From NCBI GenBank assembly GCA_016290595.1, contig JAEEUR010000002.1:1-59931 (forward strand): a DNA stretch of 59,931 nucleotides, given 5' to 3'. Positions 48,863 through 55,925 of this stretch are shown here, piece by piece. Under the pieces are notes generated by a model, which made no database searches, had not been told where the DNA came from, and saw only the letters and a list, made by a program, of their open reading frames with translations. Made by a program: the position numbers and the translations under genes. The stretch's first letter is position 1, and every line of letters begins with the position of its first letter. Origin of the DNA: Lachnospiraceae bacterium (GTDB taxonomy: Bacteria > Bacillota > Clostridia > Lachnospirales > Lachnospiraceae).

Positions 48863-49678
48863 TTAGGCCTTCGGAACCTTAATGAACGCCTGGCCGGGGT
48901 CGATGTCGTGACGGATGGTGCGGATGATATCCGGAGTCGGGCCTTCCATCAGCTGAGCTCTCTCGTCCACGATCAGCGGGAAGTCCGGGATCGCAGCCTT
49001 GATCTCTTCCGGCGTGGAGTAAGGATAGTAGTAGGCCAGATACATTCTCTTGGTCTCTTCGTCGAACTTCATGATGCCCATGTCGGTAACGACCATCTGC
49101 GGGCCGCGGTTGCCGGGCAGGCCGACCTTTTCACGTCCGCCGGGGCCGTCCATCCATCCGCAGGAGGTGATGTAGTCGACCTTCTTCACGAATTTGGTCT
49201 TGTCCAGCTTGATCATGATGATGGTGTTGCAGAAGCCGGCAATGCCGTTCGCGCCGCCGGAGCCGGTGAAGCGGACCTGAGGCTTTACGTAGTCGCCCTT
49301 GCCGTAGATGCAGGTGGAGTTCACGTTGCCGTACGGGTCGATCTGGGCGCCGCCGATGAAGGCGATCAGACGGTCGGAATCATGCAGCCACTCGTTGGCC
49401 TCGAAGCCCACGAAGCGGATGTTCGGCCACTGCACGGCGCAGTGCGCCATGAAGCGGAGGTCGCCCACGGAACGCGGCACTTCCACGGGGGAGCAGTCCA
49501 TTAAACCGCTCTCCACGATGGGGTGGCAGCTGGGGCAGATGACGGCCTTGGCCAGGGAGGCGCCGATCAGCGGAAGGCCCGTGCCGACGATAACGATCTG
49601 GTTTTCTTTGATGTTCTTTGCAATGGCGAACGCCTGCATTTCGGACATTGTATATCCGTAGGTTTTGTAATCGTACAT
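48863..49678 (-). CDS. gctB: glutaconate CoA-transferase subunit B
   Basis: GctAB transfers CoA from acetyl-CoA to (R)-2-hydroxyglutarate or glutaconate. The B subunit carries the catalytic glutamate, here Glu56 in IVESGLMDCSPVEV. 271 residues, with the expected VGFEANEWLHDSDRLIAFIGG and FTGSGGANGIAGFCNT segments. It starts 18 bp after gctA ends. Confidence 0.92.
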   Translation of the reverse strand: MYDYKTYGYTMSEMQAFAIAKNIKENQIVIVGTGLPLIGASLAKAVICPSCHPIVESGLMDCSPVEVPRSVGDLRFMAHCAVQWPNIRFVGFEANEWLHDSDRLIAFIGGAQIDPYGNVNSTCIYGKGDYVKPQVRFTGSGGANGIAGFCNTIIMIKLDKTKFVKKVDYITSCGWMDGPGGREKVGLPGNRGPQMVVTDMGIMKFDEETKRMYLAYYYPYSTPEEIKAAIPDFPLIVDERAQLMEGPTPDIIRTIRHDIDPGQAFIKVPKA

Positions 49679-49696
49679 GTCTACTTACCTCCTGCC

Positions 49697-50794
49697 TTAG
49701 TGTCTCGTGGAATAGCCCAGATGCGGCTCGACCCGCAGATCCGTCAGACGCTTGCCGCCGATCACGTCAAGCAGCTCTTCGTGGTTCTTTACGCCGTACA
49801 CGTACTTCTGGAGGTAATCCTTGAAGGTCTCGGGGATCTTGGTGCCGTCGGCACAGTCCTTGGCGGCCTGTTCGGCTTTTTCGGCAGCGGCTTCAAGCTT
49901 GGCGTCGCCGGGCTTTAAGTCGGCGGCCTTGCGGGCCTTCGCGGCAGCCTTTGCCAGCTTGGCGGCGGCATCGGCGGCGTCGACGTAATTGGAGGCCTTA
50001 TCGTATTCCTTTAAGGTCTTGTCGTCGTTGTCATAGTAGCCGTAGCACTGGCTGGGCCATGCGCCGAACGGTACGCGGACGACGGCGTCTACGCATTCGC
50101 CGAAGATCTTGGTCAGAGTCGGGTCGCGGCGGATGTACTCGTCGCTGACGATCTCTTCGCAGGTAACGATGGTGCGCTTCGCGGCGATGGCGATATCCAC
50201 GTCGTGGAATTCATCGCCCAGGAGGATGCAGGTGCCGTCCGGGGAGGCCTGCTGCACGTGGATGATGGCGCAGTCAAGCTTCGGAACGGGGACCGCCACG
50301 ACCGTTTCGCCGGGATTGAAAGGATTTTCCACGTAGGCAAGCTTTAAATTGTCAACGCTGGGAAGCTCTTTGCGCTTCTCTTCGCTGATGCCCCAGTACT
50401 CGCACAGACCGGAACCCATCATCAGACGGACGGGCAGGAAAGGCAGGCCTAAGGAAGCGGCATGCAGCTGCAGCATCAGAACGTCCTGGCTGTAGTCTTC
50501 ATAGATCATTTCGCCCTTTTCGATGGCAGCGCGGAACCGGCGGGATACGTTGGTGTAGCCGGAGTTGGCGGTGTAGCAGTTGATGTAAACCTTTACACGG
50601 CCTTCACCGATCAGCATATCCCAATCGCCGCCTGCGGGACCTGCCCAGACGGTGAAATCGGTTTTGCCCTGACGAAGGATCTCATAGGCTGCGGCATAGG
50701 GCTTTCTGTTTGTGGTAAAGCCGCCGAAGCAGATGGTGTCGCCGTTTTGCACGTACTTTTCAACGGCTTCCGACAAGGTGCATACTTTGTTCAT
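49697..50794 (-). CDS. gctA: glutaconate CoA-transferase subunit A with Ala-rich insertion
   Basis: Subunit A of the CoA-transferase, first gene of the gct-gcd-hgd operon. The core is typical: ENGDTICFGGFTTNRKPYA-like start (VQNGDTICFGGFTTNRKPY), PVRLMMGSGLCEYWG and YYDNDD near the C-terminus. At 365 residues it is longer than the classical protein of about 320. The extra is an Ala/Lys-rich helical segment of about 45-50 residues (270-319) between the YYDND region and the conserved final YVYGVKNHEELLDVIGG. I chose ATG at 50794 (MNKVCTL) after AAAGGAG. Confidence 0.9.
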   Translation of the reverse strand: MNKVCTLSEAVEKYVQNGDTICFGGFTTNRKPYAAAYEILRQGKTDFTVWAGPAGGDWDMLIGEGRVKVYINCYTANSGYTNVSRRFRAAIEKGEMIYEDYSQDVLMLQLHAASLGLPFLPVRLMMGSGLCEYWGISEEKRKELPSVDNLKLAYVENPFNPGETVVAVPVPKLDCAIIHVQQASPDGTCILLGDEFHDVDIAIAAKRTIVTCEEIVSDEYIRRDPTLTKIFGECVDAVVRVPFGAWPSQCYGYYDNDDKTLKEYDKASNYVDAADAAAKLAKAAAKARKAADLKPGDAKLEAAAEKAEQAAKDCADGTKIPETFKDYLQKYVYGVKNHEELLDVIGGKRLTDLRVEPHLGYSTRH

Positions 50795-50839
50795 AATAAA
50801 TGATATCTCCTTTCGGTTTATCATACTTTGTCAGGTACT

Positions 50840-50868
50840 ATATTAACAAGCTTTCCCTCCAAAGTCAA
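50840..50868 (-). promoter_or_regulatory. promoter of the gct-gcd-hgd operon
   Basis: On the minus strand TTGACT (50863-50868) and TAATAT (50840-50845) with a 17-bp spacer, about 40 bp upstream of gctA. One promoter could serve all six genes, which are spaced by 8-48 bp. Confidence 0.7.
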
Positions 50869-51003
50869 ACAAAACCTTGCTGATATTGACCGATTGAAAC
50901 GAAAAAAATGCTTTTTTCTCTTATTACGCCGCCGGAAGGATCGCCGCCGGCCCCGAGTCCCGCCTTTCCGGAAATAAAAAACGCGAAAAAGTCTCTTTCG
51001 TTC

Positions 51004-51033
51004 TTGACAGGAAGCCCCGGAAATTAGTAAAAT
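51004..51033 (+). promoter_or_regulatory. promoter of crt-hbd
   Basis: TTGACA (51004-51009) and TAAAAT (51028-51033) with an 18-bp spacer, divergent from the gct promoter. The 135 bp between the two promoters contain no obvious shared operator. Confidence 0.6.
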
Positions 51034-51080
51034 AAACGTGCTTTGAATTTTGCGCGGTACGTTTTTCGGGAGGACGCAAT

Positions 51081-51857
51081 ATGGAAATGGTTCTGTTTGA
51101 GGAAAAAGGTCTTGTGGGCGTGATCACCATCAACCGTCCCAAGGTCCTGAACGCTCTGTGCTCTCAGGTTCTGGATGAACTGAACGAGGTACTGGATTCG
51201 ATCGATACGAAGAAGCTCCGCTGCCTGGTCGTGACCGGCGCCGGAGAAAAATCCTTCGTGGCCGGCGCGGATATTTCCGAGATGAGCACGCTGAATAAGG
51301 AACAGGGCGAAGCCTTCGGCAAGAAAGGCAACGACGTGTTCCTGAAGCTGGAAGCCTTCCCGCTGCCGACCGTGGCGGCCGTGAACGGCTTCGCTTTGGG
51401 CGGCGGCTGCGAGCTGGCCATGGCCTGCGATATCCGCTACTGCTCCGAGAATGCGATGTTCGGCCAGCCCGAGGTCGGCCTGGGCATCACGCCCGGCTTC
51501 GGCGGCACGCAGAGGCTCGCCCGCATCGTGGGAACGGGCATGGCCAAGGAACTGGTCTTCTCCGCCCGCAACATCAAAGCGCCGGAAGCCCTGCGCATCG
51601 GCCTTGTCAACGCCGTCCTGCCGGCGGAGGAACTGATTCCGGCGGTCATGAAGCTTGCGAACCTCATCGCGGGGAATGCTCCCATCGCCGTGCAGGCCGC
51701 CAAGAAGGCCATGACGGAAGGCATCTCCCTGCCGATCGGCCAGGCCGTCGTCTGCGAAGAGAAAGCCTTCGGTTCCTGCTTTGCCACCGAAGACCAGAAA
51801 GAAGGCATGGGCGCCTTCCTGGAGAAGAGGAAACCTACCGGTTTCATAAACCGGTAA
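51081..51857 (+). CDS. crt: enoyl-CoA hydratase / crotonase
   Basis: Hydrates crotonyl-CoA to 3-hydroxybutyryl-CoA. The 258 residues show the oxyanion-hole segment FVAGADISEM and NGFALGGGCELAMACD (first catalytic Glu), and FGQPEVGLGITPGFGGTQRL (second catalytic Glu). The ATG at 51081 follows GGGAGGA. With hbd, 41 bp downstream, it takes the product of the divergent glutaconyl-CoA decarboxylase towards acetoacetyl-CoA. Confidence 0.92.
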   Translation: MEMVLFEEKGLVGVITINRPKVLNALCSQVLDELNEVLDSIDTKKLRCLVVTGAGEKSFVAGADISEMSTLNKEQGEAFGKKGNDVFLKLEAFPLPTVAAVNGFALGGGCELAMACDIRYCSENAMFGQPEVGLGITPGFGGTQRLARIVGTGMAKELVFSARNIKAPEALRIGLVNAVLPAEELIPAVMKLANLIAGNAPIAVQAAKKAMTEGISLPIGQAVVCEEKAFGSCFATEDQKEGMGAFLEKRKPTGFINR

Positions 51858-51898
51858 AAGACCAATAAACACAAATTCAATTTAGGAGGAACCTCACT

Positions 51899-52735
51899 AT
51901 GAAAGTAGCAATTTTCGGCGCCGGCACTATGGGCAGTGGTATCGCTCAGGTCTTCGCAGCCAAGGGACACACCGCCCTGATGTACGCTTCCAGCGTAGCA
52001 TCCGCTCAGCGTCATAAGGACAAACTCTCCGCTTCCCTGCAGAAGCGCGTTGACAAGGGCAAAATGACTCAGGAAGCCAAGGATGCCTTAATGGCCAACG
52101 TTCTGGTAGAGGAAAAGTCCGCAGCGGCCGACGCCGATCTGGTAATCGAATGCGTCAAGGAAGAAATGGCCACCAAGAAGGAACTGCTCAACGAACTGGA
52201 TGCGATGTGCAAGGAAAGCACCATCTTCGCGACCAACACCTCTTCTCTGTCCGTGACCGAGATGGGTCTTGGCTTAAAGCACCCGGTGATCGGCATGCAC
52301 TTCTTCAACCCCGTGCCCAGCATGAAGCTCATCGAGATCATCCGCGGCGCGAACACCACCGATGAGACCTTCAAGGCCATCTATGACCTGTCCGTCGCCA
52401 TCGGCAAAGATCCCGTAGAAGTCGCCGAGGCCCCCGGCTTCGTCGTCAACAAGATCTTAATCCCGATGATCAACGAAGCGATCGGTCTGGTAGAGACCGG
52501 CGTCGCCTCCGTCGAAGATATCGACAAGTCCATGAAGCTGGGCGCCAATCACCCGATGGGCCCGCTGGAACTGGGCGACTTCGTTGGTCTGGACGTCTGC
52601 TTAGCCATCATGGAGACCCTCTTAAGCGAGACCGGCGATCCCAAGTATCGTCCCGCTCTGCTGCTCAAGAAGATGGTCCGCGGCGGTCTGCTGGGCCGCA
52701 AGACCGGCAAGGGCTTCTACGATTACAGCAAATAA
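51899..52735 (+). CDS. hbd: 3-hydroxybutyryl-CoA dehydrogenase
   Basis: NAD(P)-dependent oxidation of 3-hydroxybutyryl-CoA to acetoacetyl-CoA or the reverse. The nucleotide motif is [15 protein letters not shown]; catalytic residues lie in [16 protein letters not shown] (His) and the [16 protein letters not shown] segment, and the C-terminus [17 protein letters not shown] is typical. 278 residues. ATG follows TTTAGGAGG. The strong ribosome site and codon use (biased towards GGC, AAG, CTG) suggest high expression. Confidence 0.94.
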   Translation: MKVAIFGAGTMGSGIAQVFAAKGHTALMYASSVASAQRHKDKLSASLQKRVDKGKMTQEAKDALMANVLVEEKSAAADADLVIECVKEEMATKKELLNELDAMCKESTIFATNTSSLSVTEMGLGLKHPVIGMHFFNPVPSMKLIEIIRGANTTDETFKAIYDLSVAIGKDPVEVAEAPGFVVNKILIPMINEAIGLVETGVASVEDIDKSMKLGANHPMGPLELGDFVGLDVCLAIMETLLSETGDPKYRPALLLKKMVRGGLLGRKTGKGFYDYSK

Positions 52736-52751
52736 TGTGAGTCATTTCCCG

Positions 52752-52773
52752 GCCCGGCGCGAAAGCGCCGGGC
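52752..52773 (+). terminator. terminator-like hairpin after hbd
   Basis: GCCCGGCGC and GCGCCGGGC form a perfect 9-bp stem with a GAAA loop, 17 bp after the hbd stop. The following TTCTTC is a weak T-tract. Confidence 0.6.
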
Positions 52774-52789
52774 TTCTTCATGCAAAGGA

Positions 52790-52809
52790 GGCGCCGCATA
52801 TGCGGCGCC
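52790..52809. repeat. perfect 20-bp GC-rich palindrome
   Basis: GGCGCCGCAT followed directly by its complement, between hbd and the convergent marR gene. It has no loop, so a DNA-binding site or cruciform is as likely as an RNA hairpin. Confidence 0.55.
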
Positions 52810-52815
52810 TTCCCT

Positions 52816-52842
52816 GCCAAAAGGGGACGGTTCCTTTTTGGC
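52816..52842. repeat. REP-like palindrome, copy 2 (hbd-marR)
   Basis: GCCAAAAGG and CCTTTTTGGC flank GGACGGTT. The core CCAAAAGGGGACGGTTCC repeats the element at 21560-21592 with about two differences. It lies just after the marR stop on the minus strand. Confidence 0.65.
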
Positions 52843-52848
52843 TTTGAT

Positions 52849-53502
52849 TTATTTTACTTCCCAGGCCTCGGTCAGCTTCTTCAGCAGCGCTTTGAGCTGT
52901 TCCTTCTCGCTCTCATCCAGCGCGGCAAAGATGTCGCGGTGACCGCGCTCAGCCGCCTTCTCCTTGCCCGTCTCGGTCAGAGAGACCGTCACCTTGCGGC
53001 GGTCTTCCTCCAGGCGGATGCGGGTGATGAGGCCGCGGAGCTCCATCTTGCCAAGCAGCTCGGACAGCGAGCCGGGCATGACGCCCATCAGCTCGGTCAG
53101 CTCCCGCTGGGACAGGCTCCCGCCGCCCAGATCCAGCAGACGCAGCACGCGGCGCGTTCCGCGGTGCTCCAGCGGCAGGCGCTCCAGCGCCTTATGGGAG
53201 CGGATCCACAGGCCCATCAGGCTGTCCGGATCGATCATAGGCGGGAAGGGTCTTCCCATGTGATGCGGGCCGAAAGGAGCGGGGCCGGGCATCCCTTCCG
53301 GACGATGGCAGCCGGGTCTTCCCATACCTTCCGGACGATGGCAGTGCCGGCCGCGGTCTCTACGGCAGCCCTTACCGTCTTCTCTTCCGTTTTCTTTATC
53401 GCTTCCGGCGATGTCATTCATGCTCTCAGGGGTGATTCCGTCAGGATTGATGTTGTCGTTGGTGGTGTTGTCGTTGATTTCAGTGTTCTTCAGTTCAGTC
53501 AT
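52849..53502 (-). CDS. MarR-family regulator with His/Cys-rich N-terminal extension
   Basis: Residues 90-217 form a MarR winged helix (RRVLRLLDLGGGSLSQRELTEL, a recognition-helix region VMPGSLSELLGKMELRGLI and the wing RLEEDRRKVTVSLTETG). The first 90 residues are an unusual extension: an Asn/Asp-rich part followed by two tandem CHRPEGM units and a GPHHMGRP stretch, which could bind a metal. Two related palindromes lie over its promoter, so it is probably autoregulated. No target gene is evident next to it. ATG at 53502 follows AAGGAGACTG. Confidence 0.8.
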   Translation of the reverse strand: MTELKNTEINDNTTNDNINPDGITPESMNDIAGSDKENGREDGKGCRRDRGRHCHRPEGMGRPGCHRPEGMPGPAPFGPHHMGRPFPPMIDPDSLMGLWIRSHKALERLPLEHRGTRRVLRLLDLGGGSLSQRELTELMGVMPGSLSELLGKMELRGLITRIRLEEDRRKVTVSLTETGKEKAAERGHRDIFAALDESEKEQLKALLKKLTEAWEVK

Positions 53503-53550
53503 TCGTCAGTCTCCTTTCTTACTTGTGAAATCGTTTCCCAAAGGAATTTC

Positions 53551-53610
53551 TTTAGGCACCTAAAGAATACGACGTACCGGATCATTTGTCAAGGTACCTA
53601 ACGAATATTT
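53551..53610 (-). promoter_or_regulatory. marR promoter with two operator sites
   Basis: On the minus strand TTGACA (53587-53592) and TATTCT (53564-53569) are 17 bp apart. TTTAGG-CA-CCTAAA (53551-53564) overlaps the -10 box, and a related AGGTACCT-AACGAATATT site (53592-53610) overlaps the -35 box. The two share CACCTAAAGAATA versus TACCTAACGAATA. Confidence 0.7.
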
Positions 53611-53633
53611 TTTGTGAACTTTTTGTGAACGTG

Positions 53634-53672
53634 CAAAAGACACGGGACCCTGATCGGGCTCCGCGTCTTTTC
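53634..53672 (-). terminator. terminator after the PPC-domain gene
   Basis: Imperfect arms AAAAGACACGGG and CTCCGCGTCTTTT with an inner CCC..GGG stem, usable in both directions. It lies 31 bp beyond the PPC gene stop. Confidence 0.55.
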
Positions 53673-53702
53673 GGGCCGGCATCCGCCGGTAATTCTTCTC
53701 TT

Positions 53703-54125
53703 TCAGTCCAGCTTGAACAGGTTCAGGCCGATCTCCTCGTCGTGGTAACGGTCGATCTGTCCGTCGATCACGCGGATCACCATCTCGCAGGTCGCGCTGA
53801 TAAGCGCACGGTTCAGGTGGCCGCCGAAGACCTCGCCCTTATCGTTGCCCGCGCTCATGTGAAGATGCGCGTAGTAGGCGCCGTTCATCGTGCTGACGGT
53901 CCCGGTCAGGGAAACGATCTCGAAGGCGCCTTCGAAATGATTCGCATAATACTTCTTTTCCGCCGTGTTGTAGACGCCGACCGTAAAATCGTTCACGGCG
54001 CCGAGCGCGGAGATCTCCGCCAGCAGGATCCCTTCCGCTTCCGCCACCTTCTGCAGCTGCTCCAGGATCTCTTCGCCCTTATCAAAGCGGGCCAGAATGG
54101 TATCGCCAAACCGTTTGTACTGCAT
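53703..54125 (-). CDS. PPC/DUF296 domain protein
   Basis: A 140-residue PPC (DUF296) domain protein. The conserved AEISALGAVNDFTVGVYN, LTGTVSTMNGAYYAHLHMSAGN and GGHLNRALISATCEMVI segments include the HxH and GGH histidines that form the trimer's likely metal site. In plants the domain is joined to AT-hooks; here it stands alone with no DNA-binding extension. It starts 18 bp after the radical SAM gene ends, so it belongs to the three-gene operon, with AGGAGG at its start. Confidence 0.85.
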   Translation of the reverse strand: MQYKRFGDTILARFDKGEEILEQLQKVAEAEGILLAEISALGAVNDFTVGVYNTAEKKYYANHFEGAFEIVSLTGTVSTMNGAYYAHLHMSAGNDKGEVFGGHLNRALISATCEMVIRVIDGQIDRYHDEEIGLNLFKLD

Positions 54126-54143
54126 GTTTTTCCTCCTGATGCG

Positions 54144-55178
54144 TTACTCTGATATATTTTCCGGCGCCGTCTGCCGTCTTGCGCAGGCCGGCGACTCGTA
54201 GAGCTTTCCGTGCGTAAAATAATCGTAGGAGCGGCAGCCGCCCGCACAGTAGGGCCCCATCTCACAGGACGCGCAGGCGCCGGTCAGCATCGCCGGGCTG
54301 AAGCTGCGGTTGTAGGAAAAGGCCTTCGGGTCCTCCCAGATCTCCTTCAGGCTCCTCTCTCTGAGATTCCCCTCGTTGAAGCGGGCGTCGTACATCGATT
54401 CGCAGCCGCGAACGTTCCCCACGCTGTCGATCCCGATGCCGCTGATGCCGGCCGCGCAGCCCCGGAACACCGTTTTTCCGTTCTGCACGCCGCGCAGGTT
54501 TCCTTCCTCAGGCGTAAAATAACCGATATTGTCCGCGATCCCCAGCGCGAAAGGCGCCTCCTGCCGGTGCTTTTCCACGAAAGCGATCACCTGCCGGAAA
54601 TCAAAGGCGTATGCCACGCCCTCCTTCGCCGCGTTGCCCATCGGCGAGCAGGCCTGCAGCTGCCAGGCATAGATCGGAAACGGCTTCAGCAGCCGGTAGA
54701 ATTCCTCCAGAAAGCCGACGTTCTCCGCGTTCAGCGTACTGATGACCGAGGTCGGGATCCCCGCCTGCGTCAGCGCCTTAAGCGCCGCCGCGGCCCGGTC
54801 GAAGCTGCCGCACTGGCGGTACTTATCGTGAACTTCCCGCGGGCCGTCTATCGAGACCGAGACCGATTCCGTCCCGGCTTCCCGGATATCCGTAAGCAGC
54901 CTCTCCGTCATCAGAAAACCGTTCGTGATCAGATTCACCCGGATCCCGTGACGGCTCAGACGCTTTACGATCTCCTTCCAGTCGCGCCGCATGAAGACTT
55001 CGCCGCCGATGAGAGAGACCCGCCGGCAGCCCAGGGCCGCCAGCTCGTCCGCCGCGCGGAGGCATTCTTCCGTGCTCAGCTCGTCCGGCCGCGCCTTCCC
55101 GCCGCCGGAGCCGCAGTAACGGCAGGAAAAGCAGCAGGCCAGCGTGATCTCCCACACGCAGCGGGCCAGTTTATACAT
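54144..55178 (-). CDS. radical SAM/SPASM peptide-maturase-like enzyme
   Basis: A 344-residue radical SAM protein. The cluster motif is Cys15-x3-Cys19-x2-Cys22 (ACCFSCRYC) near the N-terminus, followed by LIGGEVFMRRDW and NGFLMTERL. A C-terminal SPASM-type region holds several further cysteines (FRGCAAG, VRGCESM, GACASCEMGPYCAGGC, ACARR) for auxiliary clusters. SPASM enzymes often modify ribosomal peptides. The ATG at 55178 overlaps the stop of the repeat protein gene by 8 bp; this was preferred over a longer start inside that gene. Coupling to the repeat protein suggests it is the substrate. Confidence 0.85.
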   Translation of the reverse strand: MYKLARCVWEITLACCFSCRYCGSGGGKARPDELSTEECLRAADELAALGCRRVSLIGGEVFMRRDWKEIVKRLSRHGIRVNLITNGFLMTERLLTDIREAGTESVSVSIDGPREVHDKYRQCGSFDRAAAALKALTQAGIPTSVISTLNAENVGFLEEFYRLLKPFPIYAWQLQACSPMGNAAKEGVAYAFDFRQVIAFVEKHRQEAPFALGIADNIGYFTPEEGNLRGVQNGKTVFRGCAAGISGIGIDSVGNVRGCESMYDARFNEGNLRERSLKEIWEDPKAFSYNRSFSPAMLTGACASCEMGPYCAGGCRSYDYFTHGKLYESPACARRQTAPENISE

Positions 55179-55749
55179 TGACGCTGTCCCCGTCGATGCT
55201 TCCGTCGTCTCCGCCGTTTTCGCTGCCTTCCCGGATGTTCTCATCCGCTTCAGCCCACAGCGCGCCGAGCGAAGCGCCGCATTCCGGACAGAATTTCACG
55301 CCGATGCTGACCTTAGCCCCGCACGTCGGACAGAAAAAGTTCAGGCCCTCCTGCGTCTTCGGCGCCTGCGAAGCGTCGGGGACCGCATCCATCGGCACGT
55401 ATTCCGGCATATCCTGATAATACGCCGGACCGCCGGCGCTCTTCTCTTCTTCTTCCGCCTCTTCCTCTTCCGTCTCTTCTTTCTCCGTCTTCATTCCCCC
55501 CGCAAAAAACTCCGGGCCGGCATAGACGGCCATCATCATCGCTTTGTTTTCTTCCTCGCTCATGTGATGGATCTTATTCGCAAAGTAGGCGGGGCCCGCA
55601 TAGACCAGCATCATCGGCCGGGGATCGGGCTGCGCCGCTTCCTCTCCTTCAGGCGCTGCCTTGGCCTCGCACTCCGGGGCGTCTCCGCCTTCCCGCGCGC
55701 TGTCCGGATACAGTTCCAGTTCCTCTTTCATTCCTTTTTTCATTCCCAT
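55171..55749 (-). CDS. acidic repeat protein, possible multi-core peptide precursor
   Basis: A 192-residue protein with no recognised family. It has two near copies of a motif, MMLVYAGPAYFANK (residues 46-59) and MMMAVYAGPEFFAGG (71-85), and a shorter third, AGGPAYYQDMPEY (105-117). They are spaced by very acidic Glu-rich linkers. A zinc ribbon follows (Cys140, Cys143, Cys154, Cys157) and then an acidic tail. Repeated short aromatic/Gly-Pro motifs separated by linkers, directly coupled to a SPASM enzyme, are what a multi-core modified peptide precursor would look like, but no leader or cleavage site is evident. ATG at 55749 follows AAGGGAG. Confidence 0.65.
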   Translation of the reverse strand: MGMKKGMKEELELYPDSAREGGDAPECEAKAAPEGEEAAQPDPRPMMLVYAGPAYFANKIHHMSEEENKAMMMAVYAGPEFFAGGMKTEKEETEEEEAEEEEKSAGGPAYYQDMPEYVPMDAVPDASQAPKTQEGLNFFCPTCGAKVSIGVKFCPECGASLGALWAEADENIREGSENGGDDGSIDGDSVNV

Positions 55750-55818
55750 ATCTCTCCCTTCCGCACACGGACTTATGGATTGCCGCTCAGCTGTGACGTT
55801 CTGAATGATCCTGATCCT

Positions 55819-55847
55819 ATTTTACCTGATTTTTTTACATTCCTCAA
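55819..55847 (-). promoter_or_regulatory. promoter of the repeat protein/SPASM operon
   Basis: On the minus strand TTGAGG (55842-55847) and TAAAAT (55819-55824) with a 17-bp spacer, about 70 bp before the repeat protein gene. The intergenic 55750-55925 holds nothing else recognisable. Confidence 0.55.
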
Positions 55848-55925
55848 GCCGTCCGCAAAAGCTTTTTTACCGGATTTCCCGCGAAAACCATTTCCGAATA
55901 TGCCTCATGAAATCAGCCGCCCGTT

